Below are positions 1 to 5,953 of a DNA stretch of 6,156 nt, piece after piece (positions within the stretch are counted from its first letter, which is position 1; every line of letters starts with the position of its first letter). Source of the stretch: Acidobacteriota bacterium (GTDB taxonomy: Bacteria; Acidobacteriota; Terriglobia; Terriglobales; Acidobacteriaceae); assembly GCA_021778875.1 (NCBI GenBank), contig JAJYBT010000178.1, forward strand, positions 1 through 6,156, given 5' to 3'. Both the position numbers and the translations under genes were made by a program. A model generated the notes under the pieces. That model was not told the origin of the DNA, searched no databases, and saw only the letters and a list, made by a program, of their open reading frames with translations.

Positions 1-529
1 CGCTGCCCTGTAAGAAGCCCGCAGCGGTTACCTGCTCAAAAAGGAGATAGCGAAGATCCCCGGGCGCAGGCCCGCGCGGGCCTGCCGTCAGCGTGGCCAC
101 GCCACTGGCAAGAGAACTGGTGGCGTTGCTTACTGTCACCTTGAAAGTTGACCCGGTGTCGCCGAGCGCGACGGCTGGCGTGGTATATGAGGCGCTCGTT
201 GCGCCCGTGATCGGCGCGTCATCTTTGCTCCATTGGTATTGGAGTGGGTCAGTTCCGCTGGCGACCACGGTGAACGTCGCCGTTCGGCCGATCGGAACCG
301 TTTGGCTCGCTGGCTGGGTCGAAATGGCGACAGCCTGAGGCGGCGGAGATGTTGATTGCGAGCCTCCACCACCCCCGGCGCAGCCGCCGAGGAGCGCCGT
401 TCCAATCCCGATGGCGAGAAGCCAACACGGAATTGCGCGCTGAGAGAAGGAACCAAATGCATCTACTTTGATCTTCGGAGACCGGGGAGGAGCGCCACAG
501 CGACCAACAGGGAAACGTTGGGAGAACAT
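1..529 (-). CDS. Ig-like domain lipoprotein, N-terminal part (runs off the left edge)
   Basis: The frame is open from an ATG at 529 to the window edge, giving 176 codons with no stop. An in-frame TAA lies 9 nt upstream of this ATG, and I see no later ATG, GTG or TTG before the signal region, so the start is well bounded. A weak GAAGG (542-546) sits 12 nt upstream. Residues 1-35 are an unusually long basic stretch. They are followed by a hydrophobic segment (W36-L47) and a lipobox-like LLGGC with the likely lipidated Cys at 50. A Gly/Ser/Pro linker (51-65) then leads to an Ig-like domain at about 66-148, with QPASQTV, a core YQW (Trp100) and the GDTG turn (123-126) before the strand FKVTVSN. 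The domain has no Cys pair, as is common in bacterial Ig-like domains. After it comes DLRYLLFEQV, the start of an unrecognised region. The protein is probably anchored in a membrane and exposed to the periplasm or surface. Its function is unknown, and the Ig domain suggests binding or a structural role. Confidence 0.85.
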   Translation of the reverse strand, partial: MFSQRFPVGRCGAPPRSPKIKVDAFGSFSQRAIPCWLLAIGIGTALLGGCAGGGGGSQSTSPPPQAVAISTQPASQTVPIGRTATFTVVASGTDPLQYQWSKDDAPITGATSASYTTPAVALGDTGSTFKVTVSNATSSLASGVATLTAGPRGPAPGDLRYLLFEQVTAAGFLQGS

Positions 530-625
530 CAGACCAGTTTACCTTCACAATTGAACCCCGACTGATTCGTTGCATACTCCATGGCCGGAGTTCGTGTCCG
601 GTTCATCTCTTGTGCGACTACCACC

Positions 626-706
626 GGCAGGTGGCTGGGTGGGAGTCGTGGTTTCCCACCCTTCCCGCAGAAAACGCGGGAAGGATGGGGCACCCGGCCA
701 CCTGCC
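626..706. repeat. Palindromic element A: nested inverted repeat abutting a stop codon
   Basis: The outer arms 626-641 and 691-706 pair over 16 bp with a single G·T, and their ends are GGCAGGTGGC and GCCACCTGCC. Inside, CCTTCCCGC (660-668) pairs perfectly with GCGGGAAGG (676-684) around a 7-nt loop. After one mismatch the inner stem continues with four more base pairs (655-658/686-689). The two stems are contiguous on the right side and separated by 12 nt on the left. On the minus strand the structure starts at the last base of the TAG stop of the 84-residue gene. It could therefore act as an mRNA 3'-end stabiliser or terminator, but no T tract follows in either direction. The shared ends with the element at 1173-1290 favour a dispersed REP- or MITE-like repeat. 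I see no direct target duplication. Confidence 0.75.
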
Positions 707-960
707 TACTTCGAACGAAAAGGCGAGTACAAAAGCCAGAGGATGATGCAGCCGAAAGCCAGCATGAACACCCCGACGAAGCGGCCAGAGGGACTGCGTA
801 CTGCTCGTTCCCACCCAGCCGTCTTGGCGGCTTTGTCAGCGGGGGCTATCTTCCGGTAGACGCGAACGAACCTCTCCGGAGCCAGCCACCACGTCCCTCC
901 AGCTCCAATCATAAAAAGCCCTGCGACGGTCATGTAAACATAGAACCACGGTACTCTCAC
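706..960 (-). CDS. Small two-helix membrane protein (84 aa), GTG start
   Basis: I do not recognise a family. The chosen start is GTG at 960, because GGAGGG (966-971) lies 5 nt upstream, by far the best ribosome binding site among the minus-strand genes here. This gives 84 residues beginning MRVPWFYVYM. The first hydrophobic segment is about residues 4-26 and ends in TWWLAPER. A basic middle follows (about 28-60: RFVRVYRKIAP and further Arg/Lys). The second helix is about 61-79 and the tail is PFRSK. The layout fits a small inner-membrane protein with a positively charged loop, perhaps cytoplasmic. The frame stays open upstream to 1560, through element B and into the VOC gene, so a longer product is possible; the upstream part has no ribosome binding site that I can see and reads through palindromes. 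An internal ATG at 933 would give a shorter form. Codon third positions look less GC-biased than in the receptor. The TAG stop touches element A. Function is unknown. Confidence 0.65.
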   Translation of the reverse strand: MRVPWFYVYMTVAGLFMIGAGGTWWLAPERFVRVYRKIAPADKAAKTAGWERAVRSPSGRFVGVFMLAFGCIILWLLYSPFRSK

Positions 961-965
961 TGGGA

Positions 966-971
966 CCCTCC
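966..971 (-). promoter_or_regulatory. Ribosome binding site deciding the GTG start at 960
   Basis: On the minus strand GGAGGG is followed by TCCCA and then GTG. This near-consensus Shine-Dalgarno with 5-nt spacing selects GTG 960 over the internal ATG at 933 and over any start further upstream in the open frame. Confidence 0.7.
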
Positions 972-1172
972 ACTGAATACATGGCAGCCTGACCAAGTGA
1001 TCGCTCCTAGAAGCGCCTGGAATGCCAAATGACCAACCCGCCGCACCGCCGCTGCTATTTGCAGAGCCGTGACCACCTAGCCACGGGAACCAGTTATAAC
1101 CACCGCTAGCGCTCCAACTTGAGACTACGTCTTTGAGCGTCTGACCCTGTTTGGCGTGCTCGACTTCTGGCG

Positions 1173-1290
1173 CGGCAGGTGGCCCACTCACGGATTCCAG
1201 TATAAGCAGCAGGGTGTCGAGAGGTGTGCCCCCTTCATCCTTCCGAAAGGATGGAGTATGCGGCAGAACAGTTACGTGGGCCACCTGCCG
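1173..1290. repeat. Inverted-repeat element B with internal stem-loop
   Basis: CGGCAGGTGGCCCAC (1173-1187) and its exact reverse complement (1276-1290) form a 15-bp perfect inverted repeat separated by 88 nt. Near the centre, CATCCTT (1236-1242) and AAGGATG (1247-1253) form a hairpin with a CCGA loop. It extends by three further pairs (1233-1235/1254-1256, one of them a T·G). The terminal 10 bp are identical to those of element A, and the internal AAGGATG arm recurs there. The element appears to be a longer, diverged relative of A, with its core in the opposite orientation. It lies 53 nt beyond the VOC stop, so it could also shape that transcript's 3' end. No transposase gene or target duplication is visible. 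Confidence 0.7.
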
Positions 1291-1342
1291 AAATAATCTG
1301 CAAAGACGTGCGACGCGCTCGGAAGATGGGTTGCGCTTGTTA

Positions 1343-2272
1343 CTACCAACTGGCCAATGGTGCGGGCGATTGGCCAGTGATGGGAGAACAGCAAGGCGTC
1401 TTGACGGGTTTGAACTCCATGAACTCGACGCGAGTGCCATCGGGGTCGAAGAGATCGAGCTGCCACTTGCCGTCGAGGCCGAGGAGCGGCGGGCGGTCCG
1501 GGCCTTTTGGAGTCCAGCCACGCGCCTCCAATTCCTTTTGCAGCGCGGCGACGCTGACAACGTCCGGCGAGATGTGGTTTGCGCCGCCCAACTGGCTGCG
1601 GGAGGGGTTGGCGGGCAGGTAGAGCATGTATTCGAGCCAGCCGGTGCCGTTGGGCACCTGCATCATGACCCACTCGGTCTGGCCAGGTTTGGAACCACCC
1701 TGCCAACTGAGATGGAAGCCAAGCAGGTCGCCGTAGAAGTGATCCATTGCAGCGCGGTTGCGCACGACGAAGCCGGCGTGGACGATCTGGTTGCTAAGCG
1801 GGATGGAGGCGGGCCGGGGCGCGCCCGCTGCATGCAGGCCTGCCTGCGAAAACTCAATCGCGTGGCCCTCAGGATCTTTCATCCGGAAGGAAATGCTGCC
1901 GTCGCGCTGCGCAGTGACGGACGGCGGGACGGCGACGCCATGCGCGGCAAGATAACTGCGCAGGGCCTCAGCGTCTGAGGTGGCGAAGGCAACGCTGACG
2001 AGACGGTCCTCAAGTCCCGGAGTGGGCGGGGAGACGAGCTGGACGTATTGGAGATGATTGGCGTAGAAGCGGACGCCGGACTCGGGCTTGCCTGCAGGAA
2101 CCTGCTGCCAGCCAATCAGAGAGCCATAGAACAACTGCGACTTTTGCAGATTGTCTGTATAGAAGGTGACATGCGCGATGCCGGTGATGGCTGGACGCGC
2201 GGGCGCGGCAGGCTGCGCAGCGGTGAGCGCGGGCAGAAGAAGGGCGCAGAGGGCGATGAGGAATCGATGCAT
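1343..2272 (-). CDS. Exported two-domain VOC (glyoxalase-fold) protein
   Basis: This is a 309-residue protein. It begins with a clear Sec signal peptide (MHRFLIALCALLLPALTAAQ), with cleavage likely after TAA or AQ, so it should be periplasmic or secreted. Two vicinal-oxygen-chelate domains follow, at about 29-143 and 162-288. The second has the full metal-ligand pattern of glyoxalase I type enzymes: His165 (HAGFVV), Glu214 (LEYMLY), His233 (NHISPD) and Glu283 (VEFMEF). Its spacings of 49, 19 and 50 are close to those known for E. coli GlxI. The first domain keeps His34 (HVTFYTDN) and Glu140 (HAIEFSQ), with Gln75 or Gln78 possible, but the position of the second His reads SVAFAT. One metal site per monomer is therefore plausible. 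The substrate cannot be told; lyase, dioxygenase-like or binding roles are all possible. The start at 2272 is fixed by the signal peptide, although upstream there is only an A/G-rich AGAAAG. The gene lies 80 bp downstream of the receptor gene on the same strand. The last 19 residues fall outside the fold. Confidence 0.92.
   Translation of the reverse strand: MHRFLIALCALLLPALTAAQPAAPARPAITGIAHVTFYTDNLQKSQLFYGSLIGWQQVPAGKPESGVRFYANHLQYVQLVSPPTPGLEDRLVSVAFATSDAEALRSYLAAHGVAVPPSVTAQRDGSISFRMKDPEGHAIEFSQAGLHAAGAPRPASIPLSNQIVHAGFVVRNRAAMDHFYGDLLGFHLSWQGGSKPGQTEWVMMQVPNGTGWLEYMLYLPANPSRSQLGGANHISPDVVSVAALQKELEARGWTPKGPDRPPLLGLDGKWQLDLFDPDGTRVEFMEFKPVKTPCCSPITGQSPAPLASW
1349..1378. repeat. 10-bp perfect inverted repeat at the 3' end of the VOC gene
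   Basis: ACTGGCCAAT (1349-1358) and ATTGGCCAGT (1369-1378) pair perfectly around a 10-nt loop. The repeat encodes most of the last residues of the VOC protein and ends 3 nt before the TAG stop, which is followed directly by an in-frame TAA. As RNA it would be a strong hairpin at the gene end. There is no U tract, so it is not a classical intrinsic terminator. Confidence 0.7.
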
Positions 2273-2290
2273 GGCGTTTTTCTTTCTGCG

Positions 2291-2310
2291 CGCGGATGCG
2301 GTGATCCGCG
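2291..2310. repeat. 7-bp hairpin between the receptor and VOC genes
   Basis: CGCGGAT (2291-2297) and ATCCGCG (2304-2310) form a perfect stem with a 6-nt loop inside the 80-bp spacer. On the minus strand the sequence after it is purine-rich (AGAAAGAAAAA), not T-rich. It therefore does not look like an intrinsic terminator and need not block read-through into the VOC gene. It could be an mRNA processing or stability structure, an operator, or chance in GC-rich DNA. Confidence 0.4.
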
Positions 2311-2352
2311 GCTCAATGCGCCATTCTACGCGCGGGCGGCAAGGGCGGGCTT

Positions 2353-5300
2353 TTAGAAGCGCAGGCGCAGGCCGAACTGGAGCTGGCGCTGGCGGTAGAA
2401 GTTGGTGGCGTTGATGTTGAGTGGCTGGCCGAACTCGGTCTGGCCGGGCTTGAGGCCGGTGAGGAAGTTAAGCGTGGGCAGGCGCTGCGCGCGGGTTCCG
2501 GAGCGGACGGTGTAGCCGACTGTCTCCAGTTCGGTGACGTTCTGATGGTTGAGCAGGTTGAAGCTTTCGGCGAGCAGCTCCAACTGTGTGGTGCGGCCCA
2601 GCTTGAAGTGCCTGCCCATGCGCATGTCGGCCTTCCATGCGGCGGGGTAGCGCCAGGAGTTGCGGCCGATGCCGTAGAGGCGGTTGTCTCCGCCGTATCC
2701 GTTGATGCCGGGGGCGAGGCCGACGATGGCCGCGCCGGAGGCGGTGTATTCGCGGGGCAGCGAACCCTCAGTACGCATGGTGAAGGGCATGCCGCTGTGG
2801 AAGTAGCCGATGGCGGAGAGCATCCAGCCATTGGCGAGGCGGCCTGCCCCGCTGCGCAGATGCCACGTGGGCTCCCACACGAGCGCGGTGGAGGCGGAGT
2901 GGCGCACATCGAGATTGCTGGTGCCGTACTCCTGGCGGAAATTGGCGGGATCGAGGACGCTGCTGCCTGAAACCCAGGCGCTCTCATTCGGGTTCCAGTC
3001 GGCGGCGTGGGCGAAGGTGTAGTGGCCACGCAGGGCGAGCCCGTGGCGGCCGTAGCGCGCGAGGCGCAGCATAAGGGCCTCATAGGTGGAGTTGGCGCGG
3101 CTGGCGACCTGGATAATCTGCTGGTAATTGGGATTGAGCCGGCCGCCCAGGCCGGTGGGCGATGTGGGCGACGGCCACGAGGCGTAGAAGGGAACAGTAA
3201 TCTGCGGGGTTTTGATGGGACCCTTGCCGCTGCCGTCCACTACGGCATAGGTGATGGTTTGGGGATTGACGGCAGGGTCGATGTTGGCGTCAAACGTGAT
3301 GGGCAGGCGGCGGCCCAGGCTGAGGACAGCGCTGGCGGCCAGCATGATGCGGCCGGGCAGGTCTTCTTCGAGCGTGGCGACGGCCTGGTGGACTTCTCCG
3401 TTGCGGAAGGCGGGGGCGAACTCCACTGCTCCGGGCATGACGACGCTGCCGGGCTGGCCGGCCAGCACGTAAGGGAAGGGCGGAGCGCCGCCGGCGTTGA
3501 GATTGTCCGTAGGCCGCATGAAGAAGTAGAGGTCGCCCTTGAGCGAGCCGGTCTGGGTGAGCGCGGTCTCAAGCGTAGCGTTAGGCGTGCGGCCGTAATA
3601 CATGCCATAGCCGAGACGCAGCACGGGCCAGCGGGTTTCGCCGCGCCCCCAGGCAAGGCTCATGCGCGGACCCCACTCGTTGCCGGGACTGGGGATGCGC
3701 TGCGTGAGCGGCAGGTCAGGGTTGCTGAGAGCGGACAGCGGCGGCGGCATCTGTTCGCGCTGCCAGCGCATTGCCGCGGTGAGCACGAGGTCTTTGCGCG
3801 GCTGCCACTGCGCGGTGACGTAGCCTGCCCAGTCGTTGGTGCTGAGCCACCAGTCCGTGGGGCCCATGAGCTGCGAGTAGTAGGTGTAGCAGGGCAGGTA
3901 ACCGAGGCCATGCAGCGTGCCGTCGGCATCGCGCCAGGCGCGGCCCGTCTCATCGCAGTTGTGCTGGTCGAAGGGGTTGAGCTGGCCGTTGATGCCGAAG
4001 GCGGCAAAGGACAAGGCGTCAGAGACGAAGTTTTCAACGCTGGAGTAGTAGTACTTGCCGGTCTGGTTGCGCAGCAGGCTGGTTGCGTCTGTGTTATGGC
4101 GCATGTCAAAGCCGGCCTTGAGCATGAGCGGGCCGCGCACCCAGTCCAGTTGCTCCTGCGCTTCATAGAGATGCTCGTCAGGATAGCTGCCACGGCCGAA
4201 CCAGGTGGGATTGCCGATGGTGAAGCCGTAGCGCGCATCGACGACCATCTGCGGAAGCTGACCCCATGCGTTGATATTGAGCGACTGCTCGAAGGAGGAG
4301 GGCTGGCCGGCAGGCTCGCCCTGGATCTGGTGGCCGAAGGAGCCTTGCGTAACGGCGAGCAGGTTGGGCGTGACGAATGCCTCCCAACGGCCGAGAAGCC
4401 ACTGCTCGGTGGCGGTGGTTGCGCCGTAGCTGTGGTTGCCGTACATCTCCGATGTGCGCGAGAGACCGCCGCCGGGCGAGTCCCAGTGCGCGCCGCTGCC
4501 CTCGAGCGTGATGCGATGGCGCTCGGCGGCCTGCCAGTCGAGGCGGGCGAAGCCGGTCCACTGAGCGGATGTGCGCGGGGCGGGACCGAGCAGACCATCG
4601 AGCGTGCCAAGCATTTTGGAGTAGGCGGCGAGGCCCTCTGAGACAGGATCGACGCTGCTGAGGCCAAGGCGCGCGCTGAGCACCTGCATCTGGTCGTTGG
4701 AGGGCTGCGCGAAGAAGTGATCGGGATGTTTAACGGTGGAGACGCCGGGATGATTGCGCTGGTAGCCGTCGAGCGCGGCAAACCAGAAGAGCCTGCTGCG
4801 GAGGATGCGTCCGCCTGCGCCCGCACCGAAGGTGAGGCTGTGATCGCCAGGCGTGTAGGCGAGCGGCGTGAAGACAGGAACGGCGGTCAGCGTGGCAGGA
4901 GCGGTTTGCTTGATCCACTGAGTGAAGGGATTCTGCGCGCCCCACAGGTTGCTGCGGTTGAAGAGGAAGGCCTGGCCGTGCAGCGCGCCGGTTCCGCGCT
5001 CGGTTTGCACGTTGGCGCGGCGGGCAGCGGAGCGGTCGCCTTCTGCGTCTGCACCGCCTGCAACCGACTGCACGGCGCGAATTGCTGCCTCACTGGCGCC
5101 GGGGCCGATGAGCACGGCGCCGCGCGAGCGCATGCGGCCCACTCCGCGGCCACCGAAGGCGAGACGGATGCTGGCGTTATCCACCGTGACGGAGGAGGGC
5201 TGCTCGCCGCCGCGCGGGGAGGACTCAACGGGGCCATGCGCGGACGAGGCGGCAGGGGGCGCGTCGAGCACGAAGCTCTCCCAGTTGCGACCGGACAAGG

Positions 5301-5598
5301 GCAGCGCCTGCAACTGCGCGGCGGTGGCGGTGGTGCTGAGTGCCGAAGAGCCTGTGTCCACCGCGGTCATCCGGGAAGCAGGGCGAGCAGGCTGCATCGC
5401 CCGGCCCGTCAGCGGGAGGTTGTACAACGGCTCGGGCGGCAGCGGAAGGTCCAGCTCAGGCGGTGACGGCTCGATGCGATGTCTGGCGGTGGCGTGTGGC
5501 TGCTGAAGGGGTGCGAGCGAGCCGGCCGTGGTTTGAGTAAAGGCTGTCGTGCCCGCACTGACAATCGTCAGCAGCGCGGCCATCAGCAACGGCTTCAT
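2353..5598 (-). CDS. Oar-like TonB-dependent outer-membrane receptor without the N-terminal regulatory domain
   Basis: The chosen start is ATG at 5598, giving 1081 residues. It opens with a good signal peptide (MKPLLMAALLTIVSAGTTA) and has a GCGGGA about 9 nt upstream. The frame extends to a GTG at 5664, which would put 22 unlikely residues before the signal. After a Pro-rich linker (about 42-57) come LYNLPLTGR (58-66) and LPLSGRNW (99-106). Next is a plug-like region with VDNASIR (139-145), EAAIRAVQSV (170-179) and GTGALHGQAFLFNR (to about 215). These correspond to the 'LPLNGRN', 'VDG' and 'SGTNxxHGxxFEF' signatures known from Acidobacteriota TonB-type receptors. The rest is a long beta-barrel with alternating aromatic strands, including FWFAALDGYQR, LNPNYQQI, SNLDVRHS and NLLNHQNVTEL. 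It ends in QFGLRLRF, the terminal Phe typical of BAM-inserted barrels. Relatives usually carry an N-terminal carboxypeptidase-regulatory-like beta-sandwich of about 90 residues; here only the short linker remains, and no clear TonB box is seen. It probably imports or binds large organic substrates such as glycans or peptides. The substrate is unknown. Confidence 0.92.
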   Translation of the reverse strand: MKPLLMAALLTIVSAGTTAFTQTTAGSLAPLQQPHATARHRIEPSPPELDLPLPPEPLYNLPLTGRAMQPARPASRMTAVDTGSSALSTTATAAQLQALPLSGRNWESFVLDAPPAASSAHGPVESSPRGGEQPSSVTVDNASIRLAFGGRGVGRMRSRGAVLIGPGASEAAIRAVQSVAGGADAEGDRSAARRANVQTERGTGALHGQAFLFNRSNLWGAQNPFTQWIKQTAPATLTAVPVFTPLAYTPGDHSLTFGAGAGGRILRSRLFWFAALDGYQRNHPGVSTVKHPDHFFAQPSNDQMQVLSARLGLSSVDPVSEGLAAYSKMLGTLDGLLGPAPRTSAQWTGFARLDWQAAERHRITLEGSGAHWDSPGGGLSRTSEMYGNHSYGATTATEQWLLGRWEAFVTPNLLAVTQGSFGHQIQGEPAGQPSSFEQSLNINAWGQLPQMVVDARYGFTIGNPTWFGRGSYPDEHLYEAQEQLDWVRGPLMLKAGFDMRHNTDATSLLRNQTGKYYYSSVENFVSDALSFAAFGINGQLNPFDQHNCDETGRAWRDADGTLHGLGYLPCYTYYSQLMGPTDWWLSTNDWAGYVTAQWQPRKDLVLTAAMRWQREQMPPPLSALSNPDLPLTQRIPSPGNEWGPRMSLAWGRGETRWPVLRLGYGMYYGRTPNATLETALTQTGSLKGDLYFFMRPTDNLNAGGAPPFPYVLAGQPGSVVMPGAVEFAPAFRNGEVHQAVATLEEDLPGRIMLAASAVLSLGRRLPITFDANIDPAVNPQTITYAVVDGSGKGPIKTPQITVPFYASWPSPTSPTGLGGRLNPNYQQIIQVASRANSTYEALMLRLARYGRHGLALRGHYTFAHAADWNPNESAWVSGSSVLDPANFRQEYGTSNLDVRHSASTALVWEPTWHLRSGAGRLANGWMLSAIGYFHSGMPFTMRTEGSLPREYTASGAAIVGLAPGINGYGGDNRLYGIGRNSWRYPAAWKADMRMGRHFKLGRTTQLELLAESFNLLNHQNVTELETVGYTVRSGTRAQRLPTLNFLTGLKPGQTEFGQPLNINATNFYRQRQLQFGLRLRF

Positions 5599-5819
5599 CC
5601 TGGTACATCCCGCCATCGAGGAACCAACTTGCGGAAGATCCTGGGAAAAACACACCTTCTGCACGGCCTGCTCTGCGGCGGGTCCGGGTTGAACAGAGCT
5701 GGAAAGGGCGGCGAAAGACGCAGGTCTCGCATCCGCGGCGTGTCCCTCTGCTCTTGCAGTGGAGTCGGATAAATTCTACGGCATTTTCCGCAGAAATGAG
5801 GGGATTCTAATCTTGCGCG

Positions 5820-5831
5820 GGGCAATTGCCC
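5820..5831. promoter_or_regulatory. 12-bp perfect palindrome, possible operator
   Basis: GGGCAATTGCCC is a perfect palindrome 9 bp downstream of the TCTAAT hexamer on the plus strand, and beside the AT-rich stretch that probably holds both promoters. Its flanks are loosely complementary (GCGCG and CGCGC). It could be a dimeric-repressor site or a leader hairpin. No known regulator is recognised. Confidence 0.35.
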
Positions 5832-5894
5832 AACGCGCCGCGCTGAGCGCCCTGGCGAAACGCCCAAAAACATTCGGTAAACTGGAAGGACGCC

Positions 5895-5942
5895 ATGTTG
5901 CATCCGGGACTGCTGGTACACCCCCGGCGACACTGGCGCTGA
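5895..5942 (+). CDS. Possible 15-residue leader ORF ahead of obg
   Basis: An ATG at 5895 is preceded by GGAAGGA (5884-5890) with 4-nt spacing, a much stronger ribosome binding site than the GCGGG in front of obg. It encodes MLHPGLLVHPRRHWR and stops at TGA (5940-5942), 14 nt before the obg ATG. The position suggests translational coupling or a leader peptide. The His/Arg-rich end is notable, but the peptide is too short for homology by eye. A chance ORF within the obg leader remains quite possible. Confidence 0.35.
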   Translation: MLHPGLLVHPRRHWR

Positions 5943-5953
5943 TTGCGGGTTGA

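Larger units (their letters stand above)
961..1342. other. 382-bp gap without a confident gene, holding element B
   Basis: Between the VOC stop and the small membrane gene I find no convincing complete gene. The minus frame of the small gene remains open across it, but the translation is low in recognisable character. Its main content is element B (1173-1290). On the minus strand a TATAAC hexamer (1093-1098) could be a -10 box for the small gene. The matching -35 position, AAGTTG (1115-1120, 16-bp spacing), is a poor match, so this promoter is only a weak candidate. Confidence 0.4.

Noticed and set aside
626..706. Element A as a classical Rho-independent terminator.
   Set aside because: The stems are strong but no T tract follows on either strand.
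581..1032. Plus-strand frames of 92 and 140 codons over element A.
   Set aside because: They translate the palindromic repeat and the reverse of the small membrane gene; no ribosome binding site or family signature is visible.
626..1290. Elements A and B as insertion sequences or a CRISPR array.
   Set aside because: There is no transposase gene, no target duplication that I can see, and no regularly spaced direct repeats.
706..1560. A single 284-codon gene on the minus strand.
   Set aside because: Its first third overlaps the VOC gene out of frame and its middle reads through element B; only the last 84 codons have a ribosome binding site and a protein-like pattern.
1151..1978. A 275-codon plus-strand frame across element B and the VOC gene.
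   Set aside because: It is antisense to the well-supported VOC protein and has no recognisable domain.
3007..4641. A 544-codon open frame on the plus strand opposite the receptor gene.
   Set aside because: It is antisense to a strongly supported beta-barrel protein, reads as Gly/Ala/Arg-rich low-information sequence and shows no domain; long antisense frames are expected in GC-rich coding DNA.
3660..4826. A 388-codon frame on the minus strand within the receptor gene, in another frame.
   Set aside because: Ser/Pro/Arg/Thr-rich translation typical of a shifted frame; the receptor frame is continuous and carries all recognisable motifs.
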